64,000 nucleotides of DNA from Klebsormidium nitens (taxonomy: Eukaryota > Streptophyta > Klebsormidiophyceae > Klebsormidiales > Klebsormidiaceae). The position numbers were made by a program, and so were the translations under genes. Below the pieces are notes generated by a model, which did not search any database, was not told the origin of the DNA, and worked only from the letters and a program-made list of their open reading frames with translations. Positions 12,750 to 25,287 of the stretch are shown here, one piece after another. The DNA lies in contig DF237086.1 in assembly GCA_000708835.1 (NCBI GenBank), positions 62,001 to 126,000 on the forward strand, written 5' to 3'. The first letter of the stretch is position 1; each line of letters starts with the position of its first letter.

Positions 12750-13122
12750 CTGCTCAAAAGTGATGATCATATTGCTTAGATTTGACGACCTGAACATCAA
12801 AGTGGATTCGAATCTTAATGACACGTCGCTGATTCGCATGTTGCTCGAAAGAATCTTCGAAGAATGTCGATATTTCAGTGTTGTTGAAGAGTGGTCGTCA
12901 TGCCACTGGACAATTGAACATTTGCGCAACAGACCTCTCAACTTTCTGGTAAGCAACAATCATCTCAAAAGCTCGTCCTTGGAGGCAATACTTGCAATGA
13001 AATATCTGAAATAGATGCGCCTTTACAAGCTGCCTGAAAACCCGTCTTGTAAGAAGTGAAGAATAGTGGGGCACAAAGAGTCACCATCGTAAGCATTGGC
13101 ACACAAGCAGGGGGGGGCGTAC

Positions 13123-13998
13123 CATCATAAACAGGCTTCCCCGCTGACTGCAGTTTTGCGGGCCAGTGGCCTGTTGACTCAAACTCCTCCCGACTCTGCA
13201 TATAGGTTGGAAAGCTCTGCGTCCATTGCTGGTCGACCTCAGCCTGAAGCGCGCTGGGGAGAGGTTTCACTTCATCTTTCTTCTTCTTACTGTCTGGCCC
13301 GTTCCCTTTCGCTGCCCCATTCACCTTCGCCGGCTTGCCTTCGAACGGGTTCTCTTGCCGGCCAGCTCGAGAGTCTCCCTTCCCACTTGAGGAGGCAGCC
13401 GCTATTACACCTCGTCCTTTGGCTTTCCGTAAACATGCCGTGTCTTCTTTTGCTTGTTCCAGCTTCCTCTCTCTAGGGGAGAAATGACTTACACCGCTAG
13501 ACTTGTTAAAGAGGCTGGTTGACAAGCTAGTGGCGTTGGCATTAGAGCTGCGCTGAGGATGCTGGCTCGACGAGGCGCAACTTTGCGGGCCCAGGGGCTC
13601 AGGCAATCGGGCCACAAAGCTGCCTCCCAGGCTTGCTGTAGCAGCCTGCATCTTGGGACACCCAGCAATAGTTGTGCTTATATGTGTCCTTGCTTCTCAG
13701 GTACCGTACACTTGTCTGCGGCCACCACTCAAAATTCCAATGGCTTCAGTACTGATTCAAGGAAACTGCAAACCCTAAAAACTCACATGGCCTCCATAGG
13801 TGAAATGCATTGCAAGCAAACCTGATGAGACCAGATTCAAAGAAAGAACGCTAGTAGGCCCAATCAAATCAAGCACCTTGAGGCATGCCCTTTCGCAAAA
13901 AGTCAGGCTGCCTGCAACATTCTCTGAGCGCCTCTTGCGAAGCACTTCCAACCACTTCTCCAAACTCCTCGTGCAAGGGATTTCAAAAAGAGTGGCCA
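13123..13998 (-). CDS. Two coding-like exons upstream of the acetyltransferase
   Basis: Minus-strand exons 13787-13998 and 13123-13645 have good acceptors and donors and join in phase. The first encodes a helical, Leu-rich segment (TLFEIPCTRSLEKWLEVLRK onward). The second encodes a Ser/Ala/Lys-rich low-complexity region that ends KLQSAGKPVYD. The second donor leaves one base, which matches the phase of the exon at 12749, so these exons could be a long N-terminal extension of the serine acetyltransferase. That would be unusual for the family. Equally they may be the end of a separate minus-strand gene whose other exons I could not place. No family is recognised. Confidence 0.4.
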
Positions 13999-14710
13999 CT
14001 GCAGCGGTGAAGAAAAGAGAAGCGTTCCTCTCCTGAACCTAGTGAGAGTCAAGACGCGCCAATTTGCATACAGGCTCAGCAGCCTGGAGTATCCGAGAGA
14101 TGAGTGCTCATCTGACATCTGGTCTTCTCTGCGACCACGTTTATCCAGACATATACCCCCTCACCTGTTCATATCTTCTTTAGGTTGTTCCTGTTCGTCC
14201 GATGATCAAACAGACGACCCGAATAGGTTGCAAGAAGACCCTCGTGGTTCCAGGGGGGCTTGGCGAAGGCATAACGTCCAGACACTTCAGGTGCTCGTGC
14301 CAAGACCAGAGATTGCCCTCATGCAGCAACAATGTCCAGGCAAACTTCAGTTCCCACATCTCAGAATCCCAGCACAGGTAGGTAGCTCAGGCAGCGCTTC
14401 CTGCACTGCTTGAGGATTGGGCACCTACTTTTGCAGCTAATTGCATGGGGTTCCTGTGAAGAGCCTATCACTGGTATCAGTAAGATAATGGCACGCTAAT
14501 GCAGCTTTCGCTGGGGTTGTTGTATCCTTTGACGAATCTTCTCGCTTGCATCCTGACATAGAATTTTATCTTCATGTATACTCTAAGTGGCACGCAGGCG
14601 CCAACCTCATGATAGATGTTTCCACAAAGCTTGAAAACAGATATCTAGAAGCTCTCGTAAAAAGTTTGCAGCTCAATTGACACGGCTTTTGAGATCTTCA
14701 CTTGGTTAAA

Positions 14711-16936
14711 ATGCTTGGAAAATATTTGATAAAAGCAGTGCAGCTGGGGAAAGCTGGTTGTGCAAAGGACTGGCTAATCCATGATACTGGTGGTGCGGAA
14801 GTAACGCGTGCACTGGGCGCAGCACTCCTCAAAGCAGACCTTGTCCCAACAAGTGGCGTGAGACGGCGGAACTATGCAACGGGGTTCACTCTCCCGGCAC
14901 CGAAGGAACTGAGCTCGATTCTGAAGATTGAAACTGTGCGGGACGCCTCCAAAGAAGAGATTACACGCATCTGGAACGAGGTAAGCACCGGCACTATGTT
15001 CGAGAAAAGAGAGTCGTGGGTGCAGCCTCAAACATGACAAACTTGCCGCCAGGCTTTGTTGATGCAAGGGTCAAATTTGGATGTAGAATTGTAGACACAC
15101 CAGGTGGATGTTTCTCGGCAAGCCCTCAGACTGATGTGTGGATCTGGAAACCACTGCCTCCCCCAACTTTCAGCGACACCATACCAACATCTTCAACCAG
15201 TGTCTTGATCCAGCTTTGTAAGCCAAAACACATGTTTTTTGGAAGTTCGTAATCAAGATGCGAGTCTTGATGGCTGCACCACTCCGGATTCCACCGAGAT
15301 CCCGAGACCAACGATCTAAAGAAACGCATGTTTTCGATGGAATTGTACATGACAAGCCTGAATCTGTCATTTCTCGCCTTCCTGGATAAAAGTGGTCTGA
15401 GTATGTGAGCAAGCAGAAATATCTGGATAAGTGTCAAGAGTCTCAGGGCGCTTACACCACGCTGCCACATTATGCAGTATCATTTCAAGCTGGGCAGGGG
15501 GCACGTTAGTACAGTCCTCGATGCAGCTGCTTTCAAAACATTCAGAGAAAGGGTCAGTGAATGGTAAGGCTGAAGAAACTGACTTTTTCGCGTTGCTGTC
15601 AGAGACATAAGTGCATATCACTCTCAACGCTTGTAGTGGCAGATCTGTCCGCCCCACTTTGTGCACTTCTGAATCCTATTCAAAGGTTCTGATACCTCGA
15701 TTGTTCTTCTGGGAACTTACGAATCATTCCCAGTTCGCATCAGCTGACTGCACGCACTGATTCTTAGCTTCCGAGTTGCAATTGTCCTCGAGCTTTGCAA
15801 GACTACTTCTCATAACTCAATTCCTTGCCGTTAGTCACAGTCGAAGACTTCTGTTGTCAATCAAAAGCATGTATGTTTCGCTGTATTTCTAGTTCAAACC
15901 TGGAGAGCTTTGTTCTATATGTGAACTCCACTCGCTGACGACCTTTCTGATCTTGCGGTGCAGTCCTCTCTTCGTTCTCCCTCTCAAAAAGCCGGCCGGC
16001 TTCGTCACCATGTTTCTGCAAGGTGAGACCCTCCATCTGTCCAAAATGGTTGCGAGTCTTCTCCGTTGAAGATCGATCCCTTCCCTCAGCTTTCACACAC
16101 ACCTGTCCGCAAGACGTCTGAATGCAGATTCTGTAACCCTTTCGCTTTCGATTGTTACCCTCCCCTTGCTGAAGCTTTTGGCCGCGACATGCGCTCTAGG
16201 CGAAACTCTTCACTCTACGCTACTTGAGCGGGCTCCTTCTAACCAGTTGAAACCGTCTGCTTGAACCAGCCCAACTGCCACGTGTCCTCTTCACTGGCCT
16301 CGAGGACTACAAGGTCCGGGGGTCGCAAGCTTCTCCATACCTAGTTGTCACGCACTACGACGATCTGGCAGAGTCCAAGGACGTCGTACTTGTTCGGGGG
16401 GACATCATTCTGCCTGCACACCTGAAAGATGCAGAGGTGAGGACCTTGTCGTTGTCTCTCTTCGCGCGAACTTCGTTATGGATGTTATGGCACTGCAGAG
16501 CTTCGACTTTCGGCCCCCGGCTTTGCTCGTTGAGCTGCTCCGCAGTTCGACAATATCTTCTACAACAAAGGCAGCAACAATATAACGTGTATGAGGCCGG
16601 GGCTCAAGTCATGGGGCTTTTTGTTGTTTGTGCAAGATGTATTGTGGCAGGGGGCCAACAGTTTCTAAAGCAAGTATTTGTTGTCGAAGGGAAGGTTCAC
16701 GTCAAGGACTGATCGGCCGTGCCATACCGGCTTCCTTCAAGTTGCCCCGGAGCTAAGACGGTAGATGTAACACTGCGTTCGTTTCCGTGTATTTCCAGGC
16801 GACGGATCTGCTCGAAGCCAGCCACTCGTTCTACTTGAGGCGGGACCTTTTTGATCACGTTCAAGCTTTCAATAGAAACAGTGCCAATTTCGATTTCAAC
16901 GAGGTCCTTCGGACACGCGGCATCTCGCCTTTGTAA
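14711..16936 (+). CDS. ATP11: Mitochondrial F1-ATPase assembly factor ATP11
   Basis: A chaperone of the ATP11/ATPAF1 family that binds free F1 beta subunits in the mitochondrial matrix during F1 assembly. Five exons, 14711-14980, 15478-15563, 15964-16022, 16270-16436 and 16799-16936, join in phase to 239 residues, shorter than most homologues at the N-terminus. Family hallmarks are YHFKLGRGHVST, CPLFVLPL, VLFTGLEDYK, YLVVTHYDDLAESKDVVLVRG and the final FDFNEVL. The first exon looks like a matrix presequence, basic and amphipathic with a VRRRNYATG site around residues 53-61 and no acidic cluster before it. An alternative donor at the end of exon 2 exists, but only the one used here restores the conserved SECPLFV junction. 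The neighbour on the left is on the opposite strand. Confidence 0.9.
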
Positions 16937-18113
16937 CATAGCTTGCTGCGGCGTAAACCGTTAACTAGAATTGCCTGCGAACTGAACATTCTAGGTTAAA
17001 AGCGTCATTTGGTATCATTTGGTATGCATTCCCCAAGTTTTACCTTAAAGCGTCTCCAGTGGGCCTACTATAGTAAACACGTCCAATACTTGTCAGGTTG
17101 CCAATCACATAAGAGCCTCATATAGAATCGTTTATTAGGAGGGGCAGAATGTTCTCCGTCCAAAGCAGGGTACAAGTTCCTACATCAACCAGCGTGTTTA
17201 GTCTTTTGCGGGACGTCGGAATGGAAGTGAACTCCGATATCTGGCTGTGAAAAGAAGCTGATCGACTTGAAATTGCACATATGTACCGATTCCGGCTCAA
17301 AGATAAACAAGCAACTTCAATCAAGGCTCTTGAAAGCTTGGTTACACTACGAGCTACATCCGGCAAAAGCTCGATTCTATATACATCAACGTCGAAGAAT
17401 CGTTTTACCGTCTATATTGAATGGCCTCGTGATCTACATGAAATGAATGAAATTCACCTCAGATTGCATTGAATTCTGACCAACTAAGCTTGATCCAGAA
17501 AAATATTGAACACCCATGACTCAAAACGGCTCATTACGGCAAATCTGCAGTGGAGTTTCAAGAGCTACACATACTCCACTGATTGACCATTTTACTTTTC
17601 AAAGAATTCTCAAATTGAACAATGGTTTCTCGACTTGACAAATTCTTGGAATACAATTGCCCTCAGTACCGAAAAAGCAGGTTCTGGTGCTTTTCGTTGG
17701 GATCATTCTGCATGATCTGGACGCTACCCACTTTCGTACGCAACAGACCTTTTCTGGTAGCCCGCATACAGGCCTCTTCTTTCCGATTCGCCCTCGATTC
17801 GCCCCCATTGTGGCAACCCAAGGGCCAAAGGCCAAAGGGGACTCAAAGTCTTGCCAGCTACAAGGGAAAAGCTCATTTGTCGCGAGGCGGCGCGGCCGGC
17901 GAAGGAGGACCGAATCAGCGTCTGCTGCGCGCGCGCGCGCTCAAACTACGGAAGTTCAACCACCATCGCAGTTTTCAGGACTTCGCTTGGCTCGGGAAGA
18001 GGAAGGAGGAAGACGCAGTGCAAAGCGACGAGGCCGGAATGTGGTGCTTGGGACGGTAGGTTTCAGCATTAGGAAGCTTCCCCTAGGTCTGTTGGCAGAA
18101 CAGGAGGCAAGCC
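16937..18113. other. Spacer and probable 5' region of bS16 gene
   Basis: No supported coding exon lies here. Plus-strand open frames around 17620-18110 run into the bS16 start but in other frames and without motifs, so they are probably leader sequence. A short alternating GC run is present at about 17926-17940. Confidence 0.4.
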
Positions 18114-20317
18114 ATGGCCGTCAAGATTCGTCTGCAGCGGAAGGGCAGAATCCGTCTTCCAATTTACCGCCTGGTAGCGGCGGATAGCAAGGCTCCTCGG
18201 GACGGCGCGTTCATCGAGATTCTGGGGCAGTATGATCCGAAAGCAGGTGAGAGGGTTTGACTGCAGACCTAAGCACTGACAGGGTTTCCATAGGGTTCCA
18301 CACAACGGGCTTTGAAGGATTCAACGGCGCTTTGGTATATTGTGATGCTTCGTTTTGCTCGCGGTGACTGCTGCTCCAAGAATGCTGCCACAGTTTGATG
18401 CTGCTAGAGACGGTGCTTTCAAACGCAGAGACTATGGTTAGGAAGGGATTTTTGTTGGTTAGCAGACCCTTACCGCTGTGTCTTTAACTTCTTATTTGTG
18501 CACATATCCCTGGCTTCCAGCATCTCATTGTCAAGCTACATATCAAGCATAGCACGCTATTCTGTGATAGCGTTTATACCCGAAAGGGCGCTCTTCTAGT
18601 GGACAAACGTCGTAGAAGCAAACACTCTATCTTGAAGCATGCTCTTACGACGATGAGCAGGATGATTACCGCATATTCTCGTATCATGTAAAGGGAGAGT
18701 TTGATTGTAATGTTGCCAACAAGAGCAGCGCACTGTCCTTATTTTGGCAGTGTCGTCTGGTCAGCATCAAGCTGAGCTTGTCGAAGCACTGTCCGAAGCA
18801 CTTGGTTTTTGAGTGCCGCGGTGAAGCACTTACTTCATAGTTGGCACGCATCGTGCCATGGCTGGTGCTGCTCAGTCTCTGGATTGATAAATGCACGCGC
18901 TTCAGAGGTTGTGGAACCCGATCGATTATGATTGTGACAGCTGTCGCGTCGCGTCTCATTGCCCACATTGTGTCTGAGTGTGGTTTCCTTGTTTAAGCGG
19001 AATTTGTTTTTGTTTCTGCAGGGAGGCCTGGCATGAACCACACAATCAACGTCAAGGCCGAGCGCATCCAGTGAGTGCTCTTGTTCTTTGGCATTCTTCT
19101 TGTGGAAGTGTATGTCTGGGTCTCTTACGGGTGTCTTTTCTTGACATGGTCATCTCAGGTTTGCCAGAACCTGTCTATCTTGCAATTTGACTGTGGATAG
19201 CTGGTGGACAAATCTCCTTGCTGGTCACGTAAAGAAGTCAGTTCTGCACCCTGGGTATTGCGGCATGCCCACCATTCACCATAACTGTCAGAATAAAGTT
19301 ACTCAGTGCAAGGTGTCCGGAAACCCACACCTTCAGTTTGTGGCGGCTCAACGATCCAACAAACGGCACTATCCACTTCAGCGCTTTTGACCCCTACGCA
19401 AGGTTTGTTTCTAGCTTGAGTCCACGCAACAGAGCTGGTCCAAACGTACACCGTTGATTGACTTGGGCTACTTCGTGGTACCATAAGCGGCGAGCATCAG
19501 CGCACTCTCAGATCGGAAGAATGTTGACGGCAGTGAATCATGCTGCCAAATCGGTCAACGCTCTGGCAGCCTTCAGTGCTTCTGCCACCACACTGCAGCT
19601 TATCCGGGTCCCACAATTGCCTTAGCTCGTATCAGGACGTGCCCCCTGAATGGGATGCCACAGACCGCATACCATCTGGCAGCTGTGTCACAAACCACAT
19701 TGGATACAACAGTATTACCTGGTTCAGAAGCTTTTGACGGCTTCTTTCAGCATCACCGTTCTTACTGCTTCTGCTTTGTTTTGCACCAAGGTTTTCACTA
19801 TCTTTTCACACCGCACCTTTCTATCACTAACTACTGGTCCACTCCACTCTGCACCCTTTCAACACTGATAATCGGTCCATCCCTCTCAACCAGGCACTGG
19901 CTGGACTGCGGCGCCCAGCCCACCGAGACCGTTAGCAGCCTGCTCCGTCAAATCGGCATGCTCCCCATGGTCGACTTCAACAAGAAGGAGGAGCCCTACT
20001 ACGGAAGCCGCAAGAAGAAGGACGAGGATAAGAAGAAGCGCGCCAAGAAGGCGTCCGCCGTTCTTTCCGCCCCGGTCGCGCCTCGGGCCGCGCCGGTCGT
20101 CCCGGCTCCCATGATGGAGCCGTTTGGGTCGTCCTTTAGAGGAACCGCCGTGGCTGCTAGGCCTTCGTTCAGGCTGCAGTCGGCCAACGGGTTGTCTGCC
20201 ATTAGGTCAGGTAGTCGGGTTGCAGCTCCGGGGCTCGCGACGAGCCAAATGCGCTCGATGAGCATGGTGGGCATGCGGAGCGCACTGCAGAGAGTGGCGT
20301 GCGTATGCGGAATTTAA
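18114..20317 (+). CDS. Ribosomal protein bS16, organellar
   Basis: Component of the small subunit of a bacterial-type (plastid or mitochondrial) ribosome. Three exons, 18114-18247, 19026-19070 and 19894-20317, join in phase. The start (CAAGCCATGGCC) gives [20 protein letters not shown], directly the mature bS16 N-terminus, followed by [11 protein letters not shown] and [10 protein letters not shown]. Later come [20 protein letters not shown] and [13 protein letters not shown], all in family order. There is no cleavable presequence, as is known for plant bS16 proteins that use an uncleaved N-terminal signal, so plastid or mitochondrion cannot be decided. The last exon adds a Lys-rich then Ala/Pro/Met-rich tail of about 110 residues absent from bacterial bS16. 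The exon 2 acceptor was set at 19025/19026, because the AG five bases earlier breaks the frame. Confidence 0.9.
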
Positions 20318-21440
20318 ACGGAATGATTTAGAAGGGGTGACGCCTTGCAGTAGACTTCAGCAGGTAACAACTGTGCACCGATGGCGAAGGAGGCTAAAAG
20401 GGTCTCCTCACATTCTTGATCTGGGCTTTTAAAACTAACTCTTGACCAGCCAGTGGATATCAACCCTCTTCGATTTGCCACTCTGCGGAAGCTAACATTC
20501 TCGGGACTGGCATTTGCCGAATCCAGCAGGCGACAACTTGACCTGCATTTAATGCCGGCCGCAGTTTCTGTTGTGGCCTGCCATCATTCTACTGATCCAT
20601 GATGGACGGTTGGCCCGGCCATGCAGCGGCTGCAGTCTGCACACCATTGCAGCCATGGCAGGAGCATCTATATATGCAGGCTTGTGATGTCAGTATGTTG
20701 GATGAGGCACTGAGTGCATATGCGCCGAGCCGGTTGGATTGATACACATGACAGATAAATCATGTATACAACGGTTGAAATTGAGTGCTCAAGTACGCAC
20801 GTGCATAATATGCATTAGTACGCAACTTAACACTTCCGCCAAGGCTGGGCCGTGCTGTCGTGACTGATAATAAAAGCTATATACAAAGATATCCGACGTA
20901 CTGCAACGAGCATGCACAAGCGATCATTCAACTTTCCATTCTTTGGATTAGCATGGCAATCCACTCATGCATGGACACTGATTGCAATTGCGCGACATTT
21001 TCGACGAATATCCACCCTCAGTGGCATGTTCATCAGGCTGTGCAATTTACAGCGCGCGAGTTAGGCTGCGCGAGGCGGCTAGCCATCGGATGCGCTTAAT
21101 AGTTTGCAATTCATTCAACCAACCTGGCGGCCTAGATCAAACTCGAACTCGCAATTGCAGAGTGCGGCAGGTTGTTCTTGATGCTTTGACTAGCAACTCA
21201 TTGTCAGGCAGCCGACTTGTGGCGTTCTTAGCCCTACAAGCTGTCCACCAACCAGCACTGCAGCCTTCAAGTGATCGGACCAACAGAGCTGCCCTTTTCC
21301 GTGCGTGAAACTTAGAGCTACCGCCAACGGATTGACTGTCAAGCCTCTAATGTACATGTTAGCAAAATTGCAAGCTTCTCTTACAAAACTCCCTCTATCC
21401 AAACATACAACGCTCAGAATTGAAAGGAGCTCAGATTGAG
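20318..21440. other. Intergenic spacer between convergent genes
   Basis: This separates the 3' ends of the bS16 gene (+) and the glyoxalase I gene (-). I see no exon, RNA gene or repeat family. It is AT-richer than the flanking exons and should contain both 3' UTRs and polyadenylation sites. Confidence 0.4.
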
Positions 21441-24400
21441 CTACTCGAGCTCCTTCAAGAAGTCCTCGTTGTCGACAAACACCTGCAACGAAGGGGGATT
21501 CGTAAGTCTCAATTTCTGGAATCTCTTAAGATAGCGAACGAGGATGTCAAACTTGCAGCAACCAGTCGACTGGCGAAAACGATGTACGTGCCGAGTCAGC
21601 GGAATGCTTCTCTGCACAGACTTTGCCAGCTTGATTGGGTTACCTACTATATGCGATTTCCCACTTAACCCAAGTGGGAAACCATTTCAGGCGGTTTCCC
21701 ACTTAACCCAAGCAAAGCAGGATGTGCTCCTCCGTCAGACTCACCGTTTTCCAGCCGTCGGGATCCAACGCTGCGACAATCTTCGTGTTGAGTCCCGGCA
21801 GGGGCCCAGCCTCCCTGGTGATCTTGGCCCCCGCCGCACGCAGGGCCTCGCCGGTCTTGTACACGTCGTCAGTTCCAATCGCAATCTGTGCAAAGGGAAC
21901 AGGACTCAGAATGGGTGCAGTTGGGTTCTTTGCGAAATTTGGAGGTCCAGACTGTGTCGAGCGCGCAGCGGTTCTCCAGTTTACTATCTACGTTGCGAAG
22001 ATCACTTTGCGTGTTTCGCAACACGATCGAAACACCCAACGTGAAGGTGAAGCACGTTCCCGAGGGGCCCAGTATCGCTTTCCTCCTTCCTCAAAAATGC
22101 TTCTAAAAGCTCGACTGTAAGCGGCTTCCGCCAACAAAAATAAGGTGAGCTGACACCTTCGCATTGAAGAGCACGAGGTTGTCCAAAACAAAAAGGTCCT
22201 GGAAAGGCCAGCAAGAAACCCAGTTGCTTCTGCGATAAGCAGACTAGAAAGTCGTATCATCCGAAACAAAGAAAAGCCCTGAAAGGTCCGGCATGCCAAG
22301 GCAATGAAGATCTGCGGTTTCGGCCGGCGCTTACTCCACTGCACGTCTACGAGAGGAGTGAGAGGATTGAGATCACCGCGCTACAGGCCAAAGTCGATCC
22401 GCTAGCAATCCGACGGAACTGCCAGAACGAATGATGATAAGTAAACACGTTTACGGTATTTCCTGATGTCGGACGACCGAAGGCGTCTAGCCTCAGGAAG
22501 AGCTGTCCAGCGGACGACCAGAAGTCAAATGACCTGCAACGGGAAAAAGGAAAACGAACCAGTTCGGGTCACCCACTTGGCCGTAGGCGTCGCCCTTAGT
22601 GTACTCTGTCACGCCGTAGTTGTACGTCAACTCCAGGACCGTGCTCTCGTCCTCCGGACCGTAGCCCATCATGGCGATCGTATACTGCACAGCCCAATGT
22701 AAGGTTCAGTCGCAGATCGTTTGCAGAACATGTGACAATAGGCTAATCAACATCGACACGGTATGATGAGGACCCAGCGTCAAGCTAGTCGGTGCCCCGT
22801 TCGTAAAACAAGTGATGTCAACGGGTCCAAAATGGAGGACGAATTTCAAATCGCTTCTCGAATAGGTGTCGGGGTGTGCCTGAGATGAACAGCTCTCTCC
22901 ACCACAACATCTTTTCAAAGGCGAGGGGGTTGGACAGCGTAACCCCACCAGGGGTGTCTATCCAATTTCTGTCTGGAAAACTTGGAAACCGCTGGCCGGT
23001 TGAATGATCGGGCAATTGATGTGCGCCCACTACGCACGCACCTTTTGCTCGGGCCGGTCCGACTTGCGCAGCAGCTTCATGCCGTGCGCCTTCTCGTAGA
23101 ACTCAATCGCGCGGTCCATGTCACCCACGCGCAGCATCACCTGCGCGAATGGCTCCTTAATGGGGCCCGCACGCTGGATCAGCTCGAACATGTAGCCGTC
23201 AGGGTCCTGGAAAAATGAAGGAAGGTGCTGGTTTCCGCAAAACAAAATGGCGCTTCGACTCTGCTGTCGACTCTGTGTGCAATAAGGCGGCATCCACAAA
23301 ATGAAAGGTCCGATGCTTTAAAGTCAGCCGAGTTGATTGCGTAGGATTGAAGGTTCTCGGCTGAAACTAGACGCCCTCTTGAGTCCTGCGAAAGAGTCTG
23401 TTCGTCGCCAACCAATCGACAAACACGTATCGCACATTCACGTCTAGGGATACCCCTTTCTGCAAAGTCGGCGCGGTAGTCTGACCGGCTGGTAGTCAGC
23501 GCACAGGGGCCCCCATCGCAGCAAAAGGACTGTGGCCACCGAAAGTAGTGTCGCTCTTTAAAACAAAACGCCGTGATTTTAACATGGAGAACGCGCTTCG
23601 TGGCGGACCCACCTTGACAAACGCGATGATGGAGCGGCCTCCCTTCACCGGCCCCGGTTCTCTGGTCACCGTCCCCCCGAGCACCTTAATCTTCTCCACA
23701 GTCTTCGCAACCTGCCGGGACAAAGACGACGAGTTTTCTCCTCAGCCTAGATTCGAGGACTGTCTGAATCCGCTGTAGAACATGGTGTGAGCAAGCACAT
23801 GCACAACTCTCTGGCTGGAGCATTCCGCAAATAGGCACGTTTGTAAGTTTCTTGCAGAAGTGTGTCTATTACTCTGCACCCGCTCTCGGCTCCCGGTTTG
23901 CGCTTTCTCCGTCTGATTCAGAGCTTTCCTCGAAGATGCTGTTCTTGACGTGCTTATGAGACGTAGGACGGGGCAACAAGGACTGCTAACAACTGCTCGT
24001 CTACTAGGCAAGGACTGTGGGGGCGCGACAGAACCGTTACGGCCGGATCGTAATCGCTTGTACTTCGCTTCTCCCGAAGTGATTGGGCGGCGGCATCTGG
24101 TGGCAAAAAGGGGGGTACATTAAATAAGACAAGATACATCATAAGAAAAAAAGAACATGTAACACAAGCGTGTTTTGAAAATTAACGATAGATCAGGCTC
24201 ACGTCCTCGACCGCGATCCCAAAGTGGCCGAACCCGGACCCGATGTCGTATTTGTCCTTGCCGTAGTTGTAGGTGAGCTCCACGACGAAATTGCTGGTCT
24301 CGGGGCCGTAGCCCAGGAAGCAGTTGGTGTACTTCTCCTCGGGGATGTCGCGCTCGCGTGTCACCTGCATGCCCAGCGCCTCCGTGTAGAACCTGCAGAA

Positions 24401-25287
24401 AAGAAACGTTGGGCTTAGGAAAAGGTTTCATGAATGAAAAGTACGACACGTGAGCTTCTCGAAGAATGTTTTGAGGAAAAGATCAGGGATGTTTGTGCTC
24501 GCGCGTCACCTGCATGCCCAGCGCCTCCGTGGGGAACCTGCAAAGAAGGGAGCTGGGCTTGGGAAAGAGTTCGTGACTGCAAAGGATGACTTGTGTGCTT
24601 CTCGAAGAATGATTTGATTGAAACGAGCAGGAAGTTTCGTGCTCGCGAGTCACCTGCATGCCCGCCGCCTCCGTATCGAACATGCGGGCATAGATGAAAT
24701 GTTTGAAAAGAGTGCGCGAATGCAGTGACAAAGTGGGCTTATTCAATATCGTGAAGGGTGATAAACCGGGAATTTCGTGCTCGCAGGTTACTTTACTTCC
24801 AAAAGCCCGACGAAATTGGATCGATCCGGAAGGCATCAGCTGGAAAAGCGGCTCTCGAAAGCCACCTAACTCTGGATTTCTGATTAGCGCACACACGCCA
24901 CCTGCATGCCAAAGTCCTTCTCGTGGGCAATGGAAAAAGTGCAGAAGCGTCGGATCCTGGAGACAACTTTTCTGCGGCGTCCCTTTCCAGGCGGTAGTTG
25001 TGTGCTCAGGACCTAAACAAGTGGCGCCTAAGTGCCATGTCCGGAAACAAAACGAACACAGACCGACGCAGACAGAACGAAGGTCATATCAGATGCAACT
25101 ACGACGTCCACAGTCGCCTCTATTCCCAAAATAAGCAACTTCGACTTTAAGGGCGACATTAACAAGGGACACCTCACTTCTTGGTCGCCTCCAAGTTGCC
25201 CACCCGGTAGACCACGTGCAGCATCCTCCGAGCGTCCGATTTTGCGAAGGCTTCGACGTCCGACCCAGACGCTGCTTCAGCGGCCAT
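21441..25287 (-). CDS. Lactoylglutathione lyase (glyoxalase I), two-domain
   Basis: Converts the methylglyoxal-glutathione hemithioacetal to S-lactoylglutathione in the glyoxalase pathway. Seven exons (25178-25287, 24203-24392, 23613-23711, 23042-23206, 22577-22684, 21745-21885, 21441-21482) join in phase to 284 residues, the normal size of plant two-domain enzymes. The first domain carries RMLHVVYRVGNLE, DIPEEKYTNCFLGYG, NFVVELTYNYG, FGHFGIAVED and DPDGYMFELIQRAG, so the usual His/Glu metal ligands appear to be present. The second domain has VMLRVGDMDRAIEFYEKA, GYGPEDESTVLELTYNYG and DPDGWKTVFVDNEDFLKELE. The ATG at 25287 has a GCCATGGC context and there is no transit peptide, suggesting a cytosolic protein. 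The first intron contains several ghost copies of the start of exon 2. Transcribed convergently with the bS16 gene. Confidence 0.95.
21657..21712. repeat. Perfect 10-bp hairpin plus direct copy
   Basis: TTTCCCACTT (21657-21666) and AAGTGGGAAA (21672-21681) form a perfect hairpin with a 5-base loop. The 18 bases 21657-21674 recur directly at 21695-21712. All of it lies in the last intron of the glyoxalase I gene. Confidence 0.8.
24492..24915 (-). repeat. Ghost copies of glyoxalase exon 2 start
   Basis: The first 50 or so bases of exon 2 with its acceptor (real copy 24347-24398) recur at 24492-24547 and at 24640-24684. A short remnant with CACCTGCATGCC is at 24888-24915, and perhaps another near 24768-24790. 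Flanking intron sequence (GCTTCTCGAAGAATG) is repeated too, so the unit spans intron and exon. The first copy still encodes a near-copy of EALGMQVTRE. Confidence 0.85.

Noticed and set aside
15367-15666. Minus-strand frame that looked like an exon
   Set aside because: The plus strand here encodes the ATP11 exon YHFKLGRGHVST with correct phase on both sides.
17599-18187. Overlapping frames before bS16 (145-176 codons)
   Set aside because: They overlap the bS16 start in other frames and run through low-complexity GC sequence. They are probably leader.
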